A DNA stretch of 58,830 bases from contig NZ_JALXOZ010000016.1 in NCBI RefSeq assembly GCF_025147465.1, positions 1 through 58,830 on the forward strand, given 5' to 3'. The notes beneath the pieces are model-generated. The model saw nothing but the letters and a program-made list of their open reading frames with translations, had not been told where the DNA came from and searched no databases. Within the stretch, counting starts at the first letter, position 1; each line of letters starts with the position of its first letter. Positions 41,872 to 50,938 of this stretch are shown one piece after another. Both the position numbers and the translations under genes were made by a program. This DNA is from Dermabacter sp. p3-SID358. Its GTDB lineage: Bacteria > Actinomycetota > Actinomycetes > Actinomycetales > Dermabacteraceae.

Positions 41872-43509
41872 ATGGAGGCTTACGGGGCGCGCGCACGCGC
41901 GGAGGCGAGGCAATCGTCGGACCCCATTCCCCTTCCCGAGAAGCCGCGCGTGGTGCCCCGCCCACCGCACACGAAGCGCACCCGGTTTGCGAAGTGGAAG
42001 CGGCCGGTTCCACTCGCGTATCCCGAATACGATCACGAGGCGGGCCACAGCTATGACCGCCCGCGTCTCGAGATTTATCCTCGCCTCGATGCCGTGTTTG
42101 TGCTGCTTGCGACGGTGCTCTCGCTCGTGCTCGCGTACGTGTTTTTACGCCAGGGCCTCACGACTAATCCGAGCCGACTCATCAATCTGCTCGTGTTCTG
42201 GATCGTGTCCACCTACGTGGCTCTGCCGCGACTCCATCAGGCGCTCACGGCCGTGTACGTTCCCGATTACTTCATGGGACGCACGCGCACGGCCGATGGC
42301 CTTCTCGGCGATCCCGTCAACCTCGCCTTCGAGGGGAGCGCTGAGGACATCCACGTGGCGATGCGCAAGGCCGGCTGGGTCCTCGCGGAGGAGAACACCC
42401 TGCACAGCGCCCGCCGCACGGTGGTCGCGTTCCTTTTGCGGCGCTCGTACCCGAGGGCACCCGTGAGTTCGCTCTTCCTTTTTGGGAGGCGCCATGAGTT
42501 CGCCTACCAGCAGGAGGTGGGGGGAACGACTTTGAGGCGTCACCACATCAGGTTTTGGCGCGTGCCGCACAAGTGGGTCATGCCCGGCGGGCATCGCGTA
42601 ACGTGGCTTGCCGCGGCGACGTTCGACCGCGGCGTGGGGCTTTCGCGCTTCACGCTCCAGGTCACGCACAAGATCGATGAGAATACCGACGTCGAGCGCA
42701 ACTACGTGGTCGATACCCTCTTGCACGCCGATCACGCGATTCCCGTGGGCGTCATCAAGGACTATTCGACGTCGTACCACCACGTGAACGGTGGCGGTGA
42801 CCCGCTGCGTACCGACGGTCACCTTCCCGTCGTCGACGTTACGGGTGCGGAGGCCCGCTCGACTGGTTCGACCGCCGTGATTCAACCGCGCAACCGCGCG
42901 ACCGGCATCTTCTATCTACGCGGGCGCTCACTCCGCCCCGGTGAACTCATGCAGTCGCTTGAGCGTGATTGGCACGGGGCGCGCGAGGATTTTCTTCAGG
43001 CGATCCGCAATTTCGGCGACCACCACCTTCCGCCCCCGTCGATCGGTTTCGTGGGGCTCATGATTGCGCTCGAAACGATTGCGGTGCTCGGGCTCTGGGG
43101 GCTCGTGTGGGCGAAGGGCTCGGGCGCGGGGGAGGCCGACGCCATCGTGCGCACCCTCGGTTTCGAACAGCTCGGCGAAGCTCCGCTCCCGACCTTCACC
43201 GTGCTTGTCGCGGGGCAAATCGTGCTTTTCGTGTTCATGCTCGGGCGCAACAGGTGGGCGAGGCTCGGCCTCATGGCGCTTCTTGCCTTCGATTCGCTTG
43301 CGCGCATTAGCGTCGCGGCCTTCGAGCCCGCGGGGGCGGCAAGCGCGACCGAGTTGCTCGGCGTGGGACTCAGCACTCTCGCGCTTCTCACGCTCACGTC
43401 GGATGCGGCGCGTATTTGGGTGCACACGGACCGCATCGCGTATTACGCCGAGCGCGAGAGCAAGAACCCCGGCGGCGATTCCGCCGAAGACGGTTCCCCC
43501 GAAGCTTGA
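41872..43509 (+). CDS. LssY C-terminal-domain membrane protein
   Basis: 545-residue protein. Two TM helices near 60-110 (FVLLATVLSLVLAYVFL and INLLVFWIVSTYVAL), a soluble LssY_C-type domain (PVNLAFEGSAEDIHVAMRKAGWV to NYVVDTLLHADHAIPVGVI), then about four more TM helices. LssY_C occurs in PAP2-type and Legionella LssY proteins; its biochemical role is not established. The ATG at 41872 follows a -10 box by 7 bp, suggesting a leaderless message; another ATG three codons earlier is possible. Ends 3 bp before the convergent NhaA stop. Confidence 0.8.
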   Translation: MEAYGARARAEARQSSDPIPLPEKPRVVPRPPHTKRTRFAKWKRPVPLAYPEYDHEAGHSYDRPRLEIYPRLDAVFVLLATVLSLVLAYVFLRQGLTTNPSRLINLLVFWIVSTYVALPRLHQALTAVYVPDYFMGRTRTADGLLGDPVNLAFEGSAEDIHVAMRKAGWVLAEENTLHSARRTVVAFLLRRSYPRAPVSSLFLFGRRHEFAYQQEVGGTTLRRHHIRFWRVPHKWVMPGGHRVTWLAAATFDRGVGLSRFTLQVTHKIDENTDVERNYVVDTLLHADHAIPVGVIKDYSTSYHHVNGGGDPLRTDGHLPVVDVTGAEARSTGSTAVIQPRNRATGIFYLRGRSLRPGELMQSLERDWHGAREDFLQAIRNFGDHHLPPPSIGFVGLMIALETIAVLGLWGLVWAKGSGAGEADAIVRTLGFEQLGEAPLPTFTVLVAGQIVLFVFMLGRNRWARLGLMALLAFDSLARISVAAFEPAGAASATELLGVGLSTLALLTLTSDAARIWVHTDRIAYYAERESKNPGGDSAEDGSPEA

Positions 43510-43512
43510 GAT

Positions 43513-44856
43513 CTACTTCGCGCGCGCCGAGTCGTCGGAGAACACGTCGGGGATGCCGTCGCGGTTCGCGTCAACCTTTTCTCGCTCGGCGATCCTCGCG
43601 TAGCGAGCGTTGCGCGGCGCGAGGATCGCGGCGCCCACGATTGCGGCGAGCACCGAGGCGGTGAGCACGCCGACCTTCGCCCAGTCATGTGCCGGGTCCG
43701 AAACATCAAAGCTCAGCTCGGCCACGAGGAGCGACACCGTGAAGCCGATACCCGCGAGAGCCGCGACGCCGAGGAGGTCGAGCCACTTAATGTCCGGGTC
43801 GAGGTTTGCGCCGCGAAGGCGCGTCACGAGGAAGGTCGTGCCCACGATGCCGAGCATCTTGCCGGCAACGAGACCCACGATGATGCCGAGCGCAACCGTG
43901 GAAGTCCACGCCTCGGTGAGGCCGCTTATGCCGCCTACGGCGACGCCCGCGCTAAAGAACGCGAAGATCGGCACGGCAACGCCCGAGGAGAGGGGGCGGA
44001 AGCGATGCTCAAAGGTTTCGGCAAGCGAGTAGCGTTCGCCGTACTTCGAGAGGGGGTTCACGGGGATCATGAACGCGAGCGCAACGCCCGCGATCGTCGC
44101 GTGGATGCCGGAGTTGTAGAACAGCGCCCACACGATGAGGCCGAGCGGGAGCAGCACGAACCACGCGGCGCTGTAGTGCTTCTTGAAGAGCGCCTCGGCT
44201 TTGTTGGCCACGAGCCAGTAGAGCGCGAGGGGGATCAGCGCGATCGCGAGGTAGTGGAGTTTGAGGTCGCTCGAGTAGAACACGGCGATGATCGTGATCG
44301 CGATGAGGTCATCGACGATCGCGAGGGTCAGGAGGAAGGTGCGCAGCGCGGCGGGGAGCTTGGAGCCGACGATCGCGAGGACCGCGACCGCGAACGCGAT
44401 GTCGGTCGCGGCTGGAATCGCCCAGCCGCCAAGGGTTTCGGGGTTCGAAGCATTGAGCGCGAAGTAGAGAAGGGCGGGGAGCGCAACGCCGCCCACGGCC
44501 GCCGCGACGGGTACGAAGGCGCGGCGCGGATCGCGCAGGTCGCCCTTCGTGAGCTCCATCTTGAGCTCGAGCCCCACGAGGAAGAAGAAGATCGCGAGGA
44601 GACCGTCGGCCGCCCAGTGCGCGAGGGAGAGGTCGAGGTCGAGCCAGCTCGTCGAGAAGCCGACGTGCATGTCGCGTAGCGAGAAGTACGCGTCGGCGGC
44701 GGGGGAGTTCGCGAGGATGAGCGCGAGAACGGTGGCGCCTACGAGGATGAGGCCACCCGTCGTCTCGGTCGTGAGGATCTTTTCGATGCGCGTGAGTTCG
44801 CGGTAGGTGCCGCGCGCGAGGATCGTTTCGCTGCGGCTCTTGTGGTTGCTCGTCAT
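43513..44856 (-). CDS. nhaA: Na+/H+ antiporter NhaA (second of tandem pair)
   Basis: 447 residues, about 12 TM helices. It exchanges external protons for cytosolic sodium or lithium, important for alkaline and salt tolerance. Signature stretches: ANSPAADAYFSLRD, DGLLAIFFFLVGLELKMELTKGDLRDPR, ATDIAFAVAVLAIVGSK and LTLAIVDDLIAITIIAVFY with the paired ion-binding aspartates. The C-terminal tail ends RDGIPDVFSDDSARAK, shared with the neighbouring copy. ATG with AAAGGA upstream, 104 nt after that copy, so co-transcription is possible. Confidence 0.95.
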   Translation of the reverse strand: MTSNHKSRSETILARGTYRELTRIEKILTTETTGGLILVGATVLALILANSPAADAYFSLRDMHVGFSTSWLDLDLSLAHWAADGLLAIFFFLVGLELKMELTKGDLRDPRRAFVPVAAAVGGVALPALLYFALNASNPETLGGWAIPAATDIAFAVAVLAIVGSKLPAALRTFLLTLAIVDDLIAITIIAVFYSSDLKLHYLAIALIPLALYWLVANKAEALFKKHYSAAWFVLLPLGLIVWALFYNSGIHATIAGVALAFMIPVNPLSKYGERYSLAETFEHRFRPLSSGVAVPIFAFFSAGVAVGGISGLTEAWTSTVALGIIVGLVAGKMLGIVGTTFLVTRLRGANLDPDIKWLDLLGVAALAGIGFTVSLLVAELSFDVSDPAHDWAKVGVLTASVLAAIVGAAILAPRNARYARIAEREKVDANRDGIPDVFSDDSARAK

Positions 44857-44960
44857 GGGGAGTCCTTTGGGGCTCGGCGGGTAATGTCAACGAGCCGCGG
44901 TCAATACCTCACGGCCCGTGCCGACCAGACTTCCCGGCACACCGAAAACGAGTCTACAGG

Positions 44961-46343
44961 TTATGGCTTCTGTGTGCGTGCCGAGTCGTCGGAGAACACG
45001 TCGGGCACGCCGTCCTGGTTCTCGTCGCGCGTTTCGAGCTCGGCGATCTTCTTGTAGTGGTTGTTGCGGGGCACGAGGATGATCGAGCCCACGATCGCGG
45101 CGAGCACCGAGGCGGTGAGCACGCCGATCTTCGCGTCCTCCACGAGGGCGCTCGTGGGGTCGAAGCTCAGCTCCGCAACGAGAAGTGACACGGTGAAGCC
45201 GATGCCGGCGATGGCCGACATGCCAATGAGGTCGATCCAGCGGATCTCGTCGTCGAGGTTGGCCTTCGTGAGCTTCGTGACGAGGAATGTCGTGCCGGTG
45301 ATGCCGATCATCTTGCCGAGCACGAGGCCCACGATCACGCCGAGGGCGACGGTCGTGGTCCACGCGTCGAAGAGACCACTCAGGCCGCCCACGGCCACGC
45401 CCGCGCTGAAGAACGCGAACACGGGCACGGCAACGCCGGTCGAGAAGGGGCGGAACCTGTGCTCGAGAGTTTCGGCGAGTGAGTGCTGCTTGCCGTACGG
45501 GCTGCGCGCGTGGACGGGAACGCAGAACGCGAGCACCACGCCCGCGATGGTCGCGTGCACGCCCGAGTTGTAAAAGAGGATCCACGTGATGATCGCGAGC
45601 GGCAGGAGGATGAGCCACGTGGCGCTGTAGTGCTTCTTGAAGATGGCCTCGGCCTTGTACGCCACGATCGCGTAGATCGCGATCACGGGCAGCGCCGCGA
45701 GCAGGTAGAGGAACTTCGTTTCCTCGGCGTAGAAGATCGCGATGATGAGGATCGCGATGAGGTCGTCGACCACGGCGAGTGTGAGCAGGAAGGTGCGCAG
45801 CGCTGCCGGGAGTTTCGAGCCGATGAGCGTAAGAACTGCGACGGCGAATGCGATGTCGGTCGCGGCGGGAATTGCCCAACCGTGATGCGAGGCGGCGGGG
45901 CCGGCGAGGTTCACGAGCGTGTAAATGATGGCGGGAACGGCCACGCCACCGGCGGCGGCGAGCATCGGCACGAGGGCAAGTTTCGGGTCACGCAGGTCGC
46001 CGCGCACGAACTCGTGCTTGAGTTCGAGACCCACGAGGAAGAAGAAGATCGCGAGGAGACCGTCGGCAGCCCAGTGCGCAACCGAAAGGTTGAGATTGAG
46101 CCAGCCGAGGTCAAAACCCAGGTGCGCGTCGCGCACGTTGAAGTAGAGGTCGGCGAGCGGGGAGTTCGCGCAGATGAGCGCGAGAATCGTCGCGATCACG
46201 AGGGCAACGCCACCCGCGGATTCCTTCGTGAGAATCTCTTCCACGCGGCTGTATTCGCGAAAAGTGCCCTGCTCAAGAATCTTCTTGGGGGTGCCCGGCT
46301 TGGGTGCGGGCAGGTCGTGTTCCGACGCCTGCTTGCTGTTCAC
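44961..46343 (-). CDS. nhaA: Na+/H+ antiporter NhaA (first of tandem pair)
   Basis: 460-residue NhaA paralogue with the same landmarks: ANSPLADLYFNVRD, FFFLVGLELKHEFVRGDLRDPK, ATDIAFAVAVLTLIGSK, LTLAVVDDLIAILIIAIFY (aspartate pair) and tail QDGVPDVFSDDSARTQKP. The GTG start has GGAG 9 nt upstream. It follows the ArgE-type gene by 54 nt on the same strand. Clear divergence from its sister suggests an older duplication with possibly different pH or ion preference. Confidence 0.95.
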   Translation of the reverse strand: MNSKQASEHDLPAPKPGTPKKILEQGTFREYSRVEEILTKESAGGVALVIATILALICANSPLADLYFNVRDAHLGFDLGWLNLNLSVAHWAADGLLAIFFFLVGLELKHEFVRGDLRDPKLALVPMLAAAGGVAVPAIIYTLVNLAGPAASHHGWAIPAATDIAFAVAVLTLIGSKLPAALRTFLLTLAVVDDLIAILIIAIFYAEETKFLYLLAALPVIAIYAIVAYKAEAIFKKHYSATWLILLPLAIITWILFYNSGVHATIAGVVLAFCVPVHARSPYGKQHSLAETLEHRFRPFSTGVAVPVFAFFSAGVAVGGLSGLFDAWTTTVALGVIVGLVLGKMIGITGTTFLVTKLTKANLDDEIRWIDLIGMSAIAGIGFTVSLLVAELSFDPTSALVEDAKIGVLTASVLAAIVGSIILVPRNNHYKKIAELETRDENQDGVPDVFSDDSARTQKP

Positions 46344-46397
46344 TGCGTACTACTCCAATGGATCGATCGTCGTTAAAGATTCGGGTGGCCTGCGGCC

Positions 46398-47738
46398 TTA
46401 TTCGCTCAGGTGTTCGAGGAGGGCGAGGAAGAACGCCTCGCACTTCTCGAGCTGCTCGAGGGCAACGTATTCGTTCGCGCCGTGCGCCTGGGCGATGTCG
46501 CCGGGGCCGATCACGACGGCGCTCATGCCCGCGGCCTCGTAGATGCCCGACTCGGTACCGTAGGTGACTTTTGTAGGGCTGATGTTCACGCCGAGCTCAC
46601 GCGCGAGCTGCACGGCCTCGCCTTCGGTTCCGCAATCAAGCGGGTACAGGAGCGTGCGGATCGTGAGGCTCGCACCGACGTCCTTCGCCTGCTCGGGGTC
46701 GGCTGGATCGGCGGGAATCGCCTTCTTCATCTCCTCGTCGAGCTCGGCGATCTTCGCCTGGATGCGCCGCGCGATCGCGATCGCGTCGTCGCTCGGAAGC
46801 GCGCGGTACTCGAAGAGGAGGTGGGCGTGCGCCCCGACTGTGTTGATCGCGTTGCCGCCATCAAAACGGTTAACGCCGCCCGTGATGTGGGGAACGAGGA
46901 ATGCCGGATCGTTCGGGCCCTCGGCAACGCCGCGGTCGATGATCTCCTCGTGGAACCACGTCGTGAACATCGCGGCGTAGCGATTGGCGTTGAGGCCGCG
47001 GGGGAGGAGGCTCGAGTGGGCGGCGATGCCGCGGAAGTCGGCCTCGAAGGAGTTCATCGACTTGTGGGCGGTGATGACGTCCATCATCGTGGGCTCGCCC
47101 ACGTAGGCGATGCGCGGCGCAATGTCGAGTGCCGCGAGTTGCTTGACGAGTTCGCGGCCGCCGTTGCAGCTCGTCTCCTCGTCCCAGGTCGCCGCGAGGT
47201 ACACGGGCTCCGTGAGGTCGGCGGCGAGGAACCGATCCGCGAGCGCGGTGAACGTCGCGAGGTAGCCTTTCATGTCGGCCGTGCCGCGCCCGTAGAGTTT
47301 CCCGTCGCGCTCGGTGGGCTCGAAGGGATCGCTCACCCAGTTCTGGCCCGTGACGGGCACGCAGTCGGTGTGGCCCGCGATGAGGATGCCGCGGCGCTCG
47401 GTGCTCGGAGCGGTCTGGGGCGCGCTTTCGCCGTCGAGTCGGTTCACGCCGCCGCGTCCCGTGCCGTAGTCCTCGCCGAGCACGTCCTTGGCCTTGCGAT
47501 CGGTGCTTTCACCCGCGCTTTCCCCCTTCGCGGGGAACACGGCGACGAGGTTCGCGTCAAGCCCGTCGTCTTCGCGGAACACATGGGTCGTGACGCCCTT
47601 GCTCTCAAAGATCCGCTGCAGCAGCTCGATCGTCTCGAGGTTCCCGGTGTGGGAGGTGCTGTCGATCCGCACGAGTGCGTCGAGGATCTCGCGGGGGCTC
47701 GAGGGCAGAGTTGGATCGGGATTGAAGGTCTGGGACAT
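46398..47738 (-). CDS. argE: M20 family metallopeptidase, acetylornithine deacetylase (ArgE) type
   Basis: 446-residue zinc amidohydrolase. Metal and catalytic motifs: GILIAGHTDCVPV (His, Asp), GRGTADMKGYLATF (metal-bridging Asp), WDEETSCNGGREL (catalytic Glu-Glu), and the dimerisation domain beginning MNSFEADFRGIAAHSS. ArgE removes acetate from N-acetylornithine in arginine synthesis. An acidic 40-residue insertion (SAGESTDRKAKDVLGEDYG region, about 73-113) precedes the first motif. The ATG has a TACCGT -10-like box 6 bp upstream, so it may be leaderless. No other arg gene is nearby, so a related N-acyl amino acid deacylase is possible. Confidence 0.85.
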   Translation of the reverse strand: MSQTFNPDPTLPSSPREILDALVRIDSTSHTGNLETIELLQRIFESKGVTTHVFREDDGLDANLVAVFPAKGESAGESTDRKAKDVLGEDYGTGRGGVNRLDGESAPQTAPSTERRGILIAGHTDCVPVTGQNWVSDPFEPTERDGKLYGRGTADMKGYLATFTALADRFLAADLTEPVYLAATWDEETSCNGGRELVKQLAALDIAPRIAYVGEPTMMDVITAHKSMNSFEADFRGIAAHSSLLPRGLNANRYAAMFTTWFHEEIIDRGVAEGPNDPAFLVPHITGGVNRFDGGNAINTVGAHAHLLFEYRALPSDDAIAIARRIQAKIAELDEEMKKAIPADPADPEQAKDVGASLTIRTLLYPLDCGTEGEAVQLARELGVNISPTKVTYGTESGIYEAAGMSAVVIGPGDIAQAHGANEYVALEQLEKCEAFFLALLEHLSE

Positions 47739-47744
47739 GTTTCC

Positions 47745-47750
47745 ACGGTA
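47745..47750 (-). promoter_or_regulatory. -10 box (TACCGT) for ArgE-type gene
   Basis: On the minus strand TACCGT ends 6 bp before the ATG. A GGGGGT run 12 nt upstream could alternatively be a distant ribosome site. Confidence 0.4.
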
Positions 47751-47845
47751 CCCCCTTGACGGTTTCTACGGGAGAGCCGGTAGGTTCACTGTGAGAGAGC
47801 TGTCGAGAAACGCGTGGCTCACCCACGAGAGCAGGGAGGCTCGCC

Positions 47846-49033
47846 GTGAAGGTTGTGATCGCGCCCGATTCATTTAAGGAGTCGATGAGCGCAAGGGACG
47901 CCGCCGAGGCGATCGCGCGCGGGGTGCGTGCCGTGGTCCCGCACGCCGAATGCGCTGTCGTTCCGGTTTCCGACGGTGGTGAGGGCTTCACCGAGTCCCT
48001 CTCTTCCGCGCTCGAGGCCGCCCTCCATTCGGTGAGCGTTGCCGACGCCCTCGGTCGCCCCGTGCGGGCCGAGTTCGCTCTCGCCCCGGGCGCCGCGCCT
48101 CGCACCGCCGTTGTTGAGATGGCGAGCGCCGCGGGGCTCATGCACGTCGCCCCCAATGAACGCGACCCGTGGCATGCGAGCACGCGCGGCGTGGGCGAGC
48201 TCCTCTCGCACGCTCTCGACCATGTCGGCAACGGAGGCCGGATCCTCCTCGGCATCGGCGGCTCCGCGACCAACGATGGCGGCGCGGGGTTGCTCCACGC
48301 GCTCGGCGTGCGTTTTTACGATTCCGACGGCTCCTCACTGAGCCCCGATTCCTCTTCTCTTGCGGGCAGGCTCGCCCGCATCGATACGAGCGGGCTCGAT
48401 CCGCGGCTGCAGCGCGTGCGCATCGAAGTCGCGTGCGACGTCACGAACCCGCTGCTCGGGTCGAACGGCGCGAGCGCCGTGTTCGGGCCGCAAAAGGGCG
48501 CGAACCCCGCGATGGTGGCCGAACTCGACCGATATCTCGAGGAGCTCGTGGAGGCTGCGGAAGCGTCGGACCCCGCCCTTGACGCCCGTGCCCACGCGAC
48601 GGAAGCCGGTGCCGGTGCCGCGGGCGGGCTCGGCTGGGCCCTCGCGACGTTCCTCGGAGCACACTTCGAGCCGGGCTTCGACCTCGTGGCGCGCACGGTG
48701 AACCTCGAGGGTGCGATTGCGGATGCCGACCTCGTGATCACGGGCGAGGGCTCGATCGATGCGCAGACACTGAGCGGCAAAGCCCCCGCGGGAGTCGCTG
48801 CCCTCGCGAAAAGCCACGGCGTGCCATGCCTCGCGCTCGCGGGACGTCTAGGCGACGGCGCCGAGGTGCTTTACGCTCATGGTGTGAGCGCGCTCGTGCC
48901 GATCGTGCAGGGCGTTGCGACCCTCGACGAGGCCCTCAAGGACGGCCCGCGCAACCTCGAGCGCGCAACGGCAACCTCGATGCGGCTCATGGAACTAGGA
49001 AAAGGAGCAGTTCATGGCGACGAATCAGGCTGA
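47846..49033 (+). CDS. Glycerate kinase (GlxK/GarK family)
   Basis: 395-residue glycerate 2-kinase that phosphorylates glycerate with ATP, feeding glycolysis or glyoxylate/serine metabolism. Family signatures: VVIAPDSFKESMSARDAAEAI at the N-terminus, VPVSDGGEGFTES, RILLGIGGSATNDGGAG (substrate/nucleotide loop), FGPQKGANP and LVITGEGSIDAQT. The GTG start has GGGAGG 6-7 nt upstream. Upstream divergent gene is ArgE-type. Its 3' end overlaps by 20 nt a 40-residue ORF with its own strong ribosome site. Confidence 0.95.
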   Translation: MKVVIAPDSFKESMSARDAAEAIARGVRAVVPHAECAVVPVSDGGEGFTESLSSALEAALHSVSVADALGRPVRAEFALAPGAAPRTAVVEMASAAGLMHVAPNERDPWHASTRGVGELLSHALDHVGNGGRILLGIGGSATNDGGAGLLHALGVRFYDSDGSSLSPDSSSLAGRLARIDTSGLDPRLQRVRIEVACDVTNPLLGSNGASAVFGPQKGANPAMVAELDRYLEELVEAAEASDPALDARAHATEAGAGAAGGLGWALATFLGAHFEPGFDLVARTVNLEGAIADADLVITGEGSIDAQTLSGKAPAGVAALAKSHGVPCLALAGRLGDGAEVLYAHGVSALVPIVQGVATLDEALKDGPRNLERATATSMRLMELGKGAVHGDESG

Positions 49034-49136
49034 ACACGAGCGCATCGTGAGCGACGCAGCAGCCTTCGGCCTTGAGCGCTACACGGAAGTACTAGAGCGG
49101 TTAGGTGAAGGCGCGAGTGAAGCCGAGGAACCCTAG
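49014..49136 (+). CDS. Small 40-aa ORF with strong ribosome site
   Basis: An ATG at 49014 is preceded by AAAAGGAGCAGTTC, the best ribosome site in the neighbourhood, inside the end of the glycerate kinase gene. The frame encodes 40 residues (MATNQAEHERIVSDAAAFGL, then a Tyr/Glu/Leu-rich helix and a Glu-rich end). The peptide is acidic, probably one or two amphipathic helices. Its TAG overlaps the stop of the convergent ABC gene in the CTAG pattern shared by other gene pairs here. No family recognised. The strong site and neat packing argue it is translated. Confidence 0.6.
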   Translation: MATNQAEHERIVSDAAAFGLERYTEVLERLGEGASEAEEP

Positions 49137-50938
49137 AGCGAATCCTGCCACGCCTTGTAAAGGGCGGCGAAGCAGCCTCCCTGCTCGATGAGCGTCGCGG
49201 GAGTGTCGTCTTCCACCACGACGCCGTCGTGGAGCACGAGAACGCGATCGGCGATCATGACGGTCGAGAGACGGTGGGCGATGATAATCGCCGTGCGATT
49301 GCCGAGAAGCCTCGTGAGACCTTCTTGCACGAGGCGCTCGCTCGGGAGGTCGAGTGAGCTCGTGGCCTCGTCGAGAATGAGCACATTGGGATTCGCGAGG
49401 AACGCCCTCGCGAACGAAATGAGCTGTCGCTGACCCGCGGAGACGCGGCCGCCGCGCTTGCTCACGTCCGTGTCGTAGCCGTAGGGGAGCGCCTCGATGA
49501 ATTCGTGTGCCCCGATCGCCTTCGCCGCGCGGACGATTTCTTCGCGGCTCGCGCCAGGCCGGCCGAGCTCGATGTTGTCGGCGACGGTGCCGCTGAACAG
49601 ATACGCCTCTTGCGTCACCATGACGACGTTGCGCGTGAGTTCTTCGCTCGTGAGATGGCGAAGGTCGACCCCGTCGAGTTCGACCTTGCCCTCCGTGACG
49701 TCGTAGAACCGCGAGACGAGCTTCGCGATCGTCGACTTGCCCGCGCCGGTTTGCCCCACGAGGGCAACGGTTTGACCCGCGGGAATCGCGAGGTTGAGGG
49801 GCTTGAGCACAAGCGGGCCCTCGGCGCTATAGCGAAACTCGGCCCCCGTGAATTCGATCCTTCCCCGGCCGCTCGCGATGGATTGTGCGTGCGCAGTATC
49901 CGGGTCGGCAACCGTCGGAACCTCCCACAAAAGCGCGCTGATCTTCTCGAGTGCGGCCGTTGCCGACTGGAAGGAGTTGTAGAAGTTCGCGATCTCGTCG
50001 ACCGGCTGGAAGAAGCGCCTCGCATACAGCACGAGCGCGAGGAGAACGCCCACGCTCAAGTCCCCCGAGAGCACGCGGAAACCGCCCACGACGAGAACTG
50101 AGGCGACCGTGACGTTGGCGAGGAGGCGCAGGGCCGGCTGGTAGATGCCGAACACGGAGATCGAGTTGAGGGTTGCGCGGCGATAGTTCTCGGCGAGCGC
50201 GCGGTATTCGGTCGAGTTCGATTCCTCCTTGCGGAAAGCTTTCACGGCGCGGATGCCGTTCATCGCCTCGACAAACTGCACGATGAGCGCCGCCGAGTGG
50301 GTGCGCATTCCGCGATAGGCGATGCGCGAGCGCACCTGGAACCACACGGTCAGCGCGATGCACGGGATGAGCAGTACGAGCATGATGAGGCCCGTGGGCC
50401 AGTCCATCGCGACGATCGACCCGGCCGTGAGGACCATCGACAGACTCGAGCCGATGAGAATGGGTACGCCGAATTCGAGAAGCTCGCGCAGCGCCTCCAT
50501 GTCGGACGTTTGGCGTGAAACGATGCGCCCAGACGTATAGCGCTCGTGGAACTCGAGGGAGAGACGCTGCGTGTGCCGGAAAACGCGGCGGCGCAGGTCG
50601 AGAAGGAGCCTCTGCCCGATCACGGAAGACTGGCGCGTAAAGCCAAACGTGAGGGCCGCGGCAATGATCGCGCACGCCGCGTGGAGCCCCGCGGCGCCGA
50701 GTGCGGGCAGAGCGTTGCCGTCGATGAGGGCGGGGAGCCCGTGGTCGATGCCCCACGCGAGGATCGCGGGCCCTGCGACGACCGCGGCCTGCGCGAGGAC
50801 CACCATGACCGCGACGAGCGCGATCGAGGCTTTTTCGGGTGCGAGAAGCTCTTGAAGGAGCGCGAGCGAACGCTTGCGCGAGGCGCGATTTTCTTCCTTC
50901 GTGAACTCGTCGTTCTCTTCTTCGACCGCTTGGCTCAT
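49133..50938 (-). CDS. ABC exporter subunit, TMD-NBD fusion (consensus-site half)
   Basis: 601-residue ABC exporter half: six TM helices (about 30-320) then the nucleotide-binding domain with VGQTGAGKST (Walker A), a VSAGQRQ signature deviating from LSGGQ, and VLILDEATSSLD (Walker B with catalytic Glu). With the preceding gene, which has the opposite defects, it forms a heterodimeric multidrug-type exporter of the BmrCD/TM287-288 class. Start ATG with AAAGGAGG upstream, overlapping the stop of the partner (ATGA). A much longer open frame extends upstream but is the wrong frame of the partner gene. Substrate unknown. Confidence 0.93.
   Translation of the reverse strand: MSQAVEEENDEFTKEENRASRKRSLALLQELLAPEKASIALVAVMVVLAQAAVVAGPAILAWGIDHGLPALIDGNALPALGAAGLHAACAIIAAALTFGFTRQSSVIGQRLLLDLRRRVFRHTQRLSLEFHERYTSGRIVSRQTSDMEALRELLEFGVPILIGSSLSMVLTAGSIVAMDWPTGLIMLVLLIPCIALTVWFQVRSRIAYRGMRTHSAALIVQFVEAMNGIRAVKAFRKEESNSTEYRALAENYRRATLNSISVFGIYQPALRLLANVTVASVLVVGGFRVLSGDLSVGVLLALVLYARRFFQPVDEIANFYNSFQSATAALEKISALLWEVPTVADPDTAHAQSIASGRGRIEFTGAEFRYSAEGPLVLKPLNLAIPAGQTVALVGQTGAGKSTIAKLVSRFYDVTEGKVELDGVDLRHLTSEELTRNVVMVTQEAYLFSGTVADNIELGRPGASREEIVRAAKAIGAHEFIEALPYGYDTDVSKRGGRVSAGQRQLISFARAFLANPNVLILDEATSSLDLPSERLVQEGLTRLLGNRTAIIIAHRLSTVMIADRVLVLHDGVVVEDDTPATLIEQGGCFAALYKAWQDSL

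Noticed and set aside
43687..44679. Plus-strand 330-residue frame opposite NhaA
   Set aside because: Charged, low-complexity antisense shadow with no domain; the minus strand encodes a clear antiporter.
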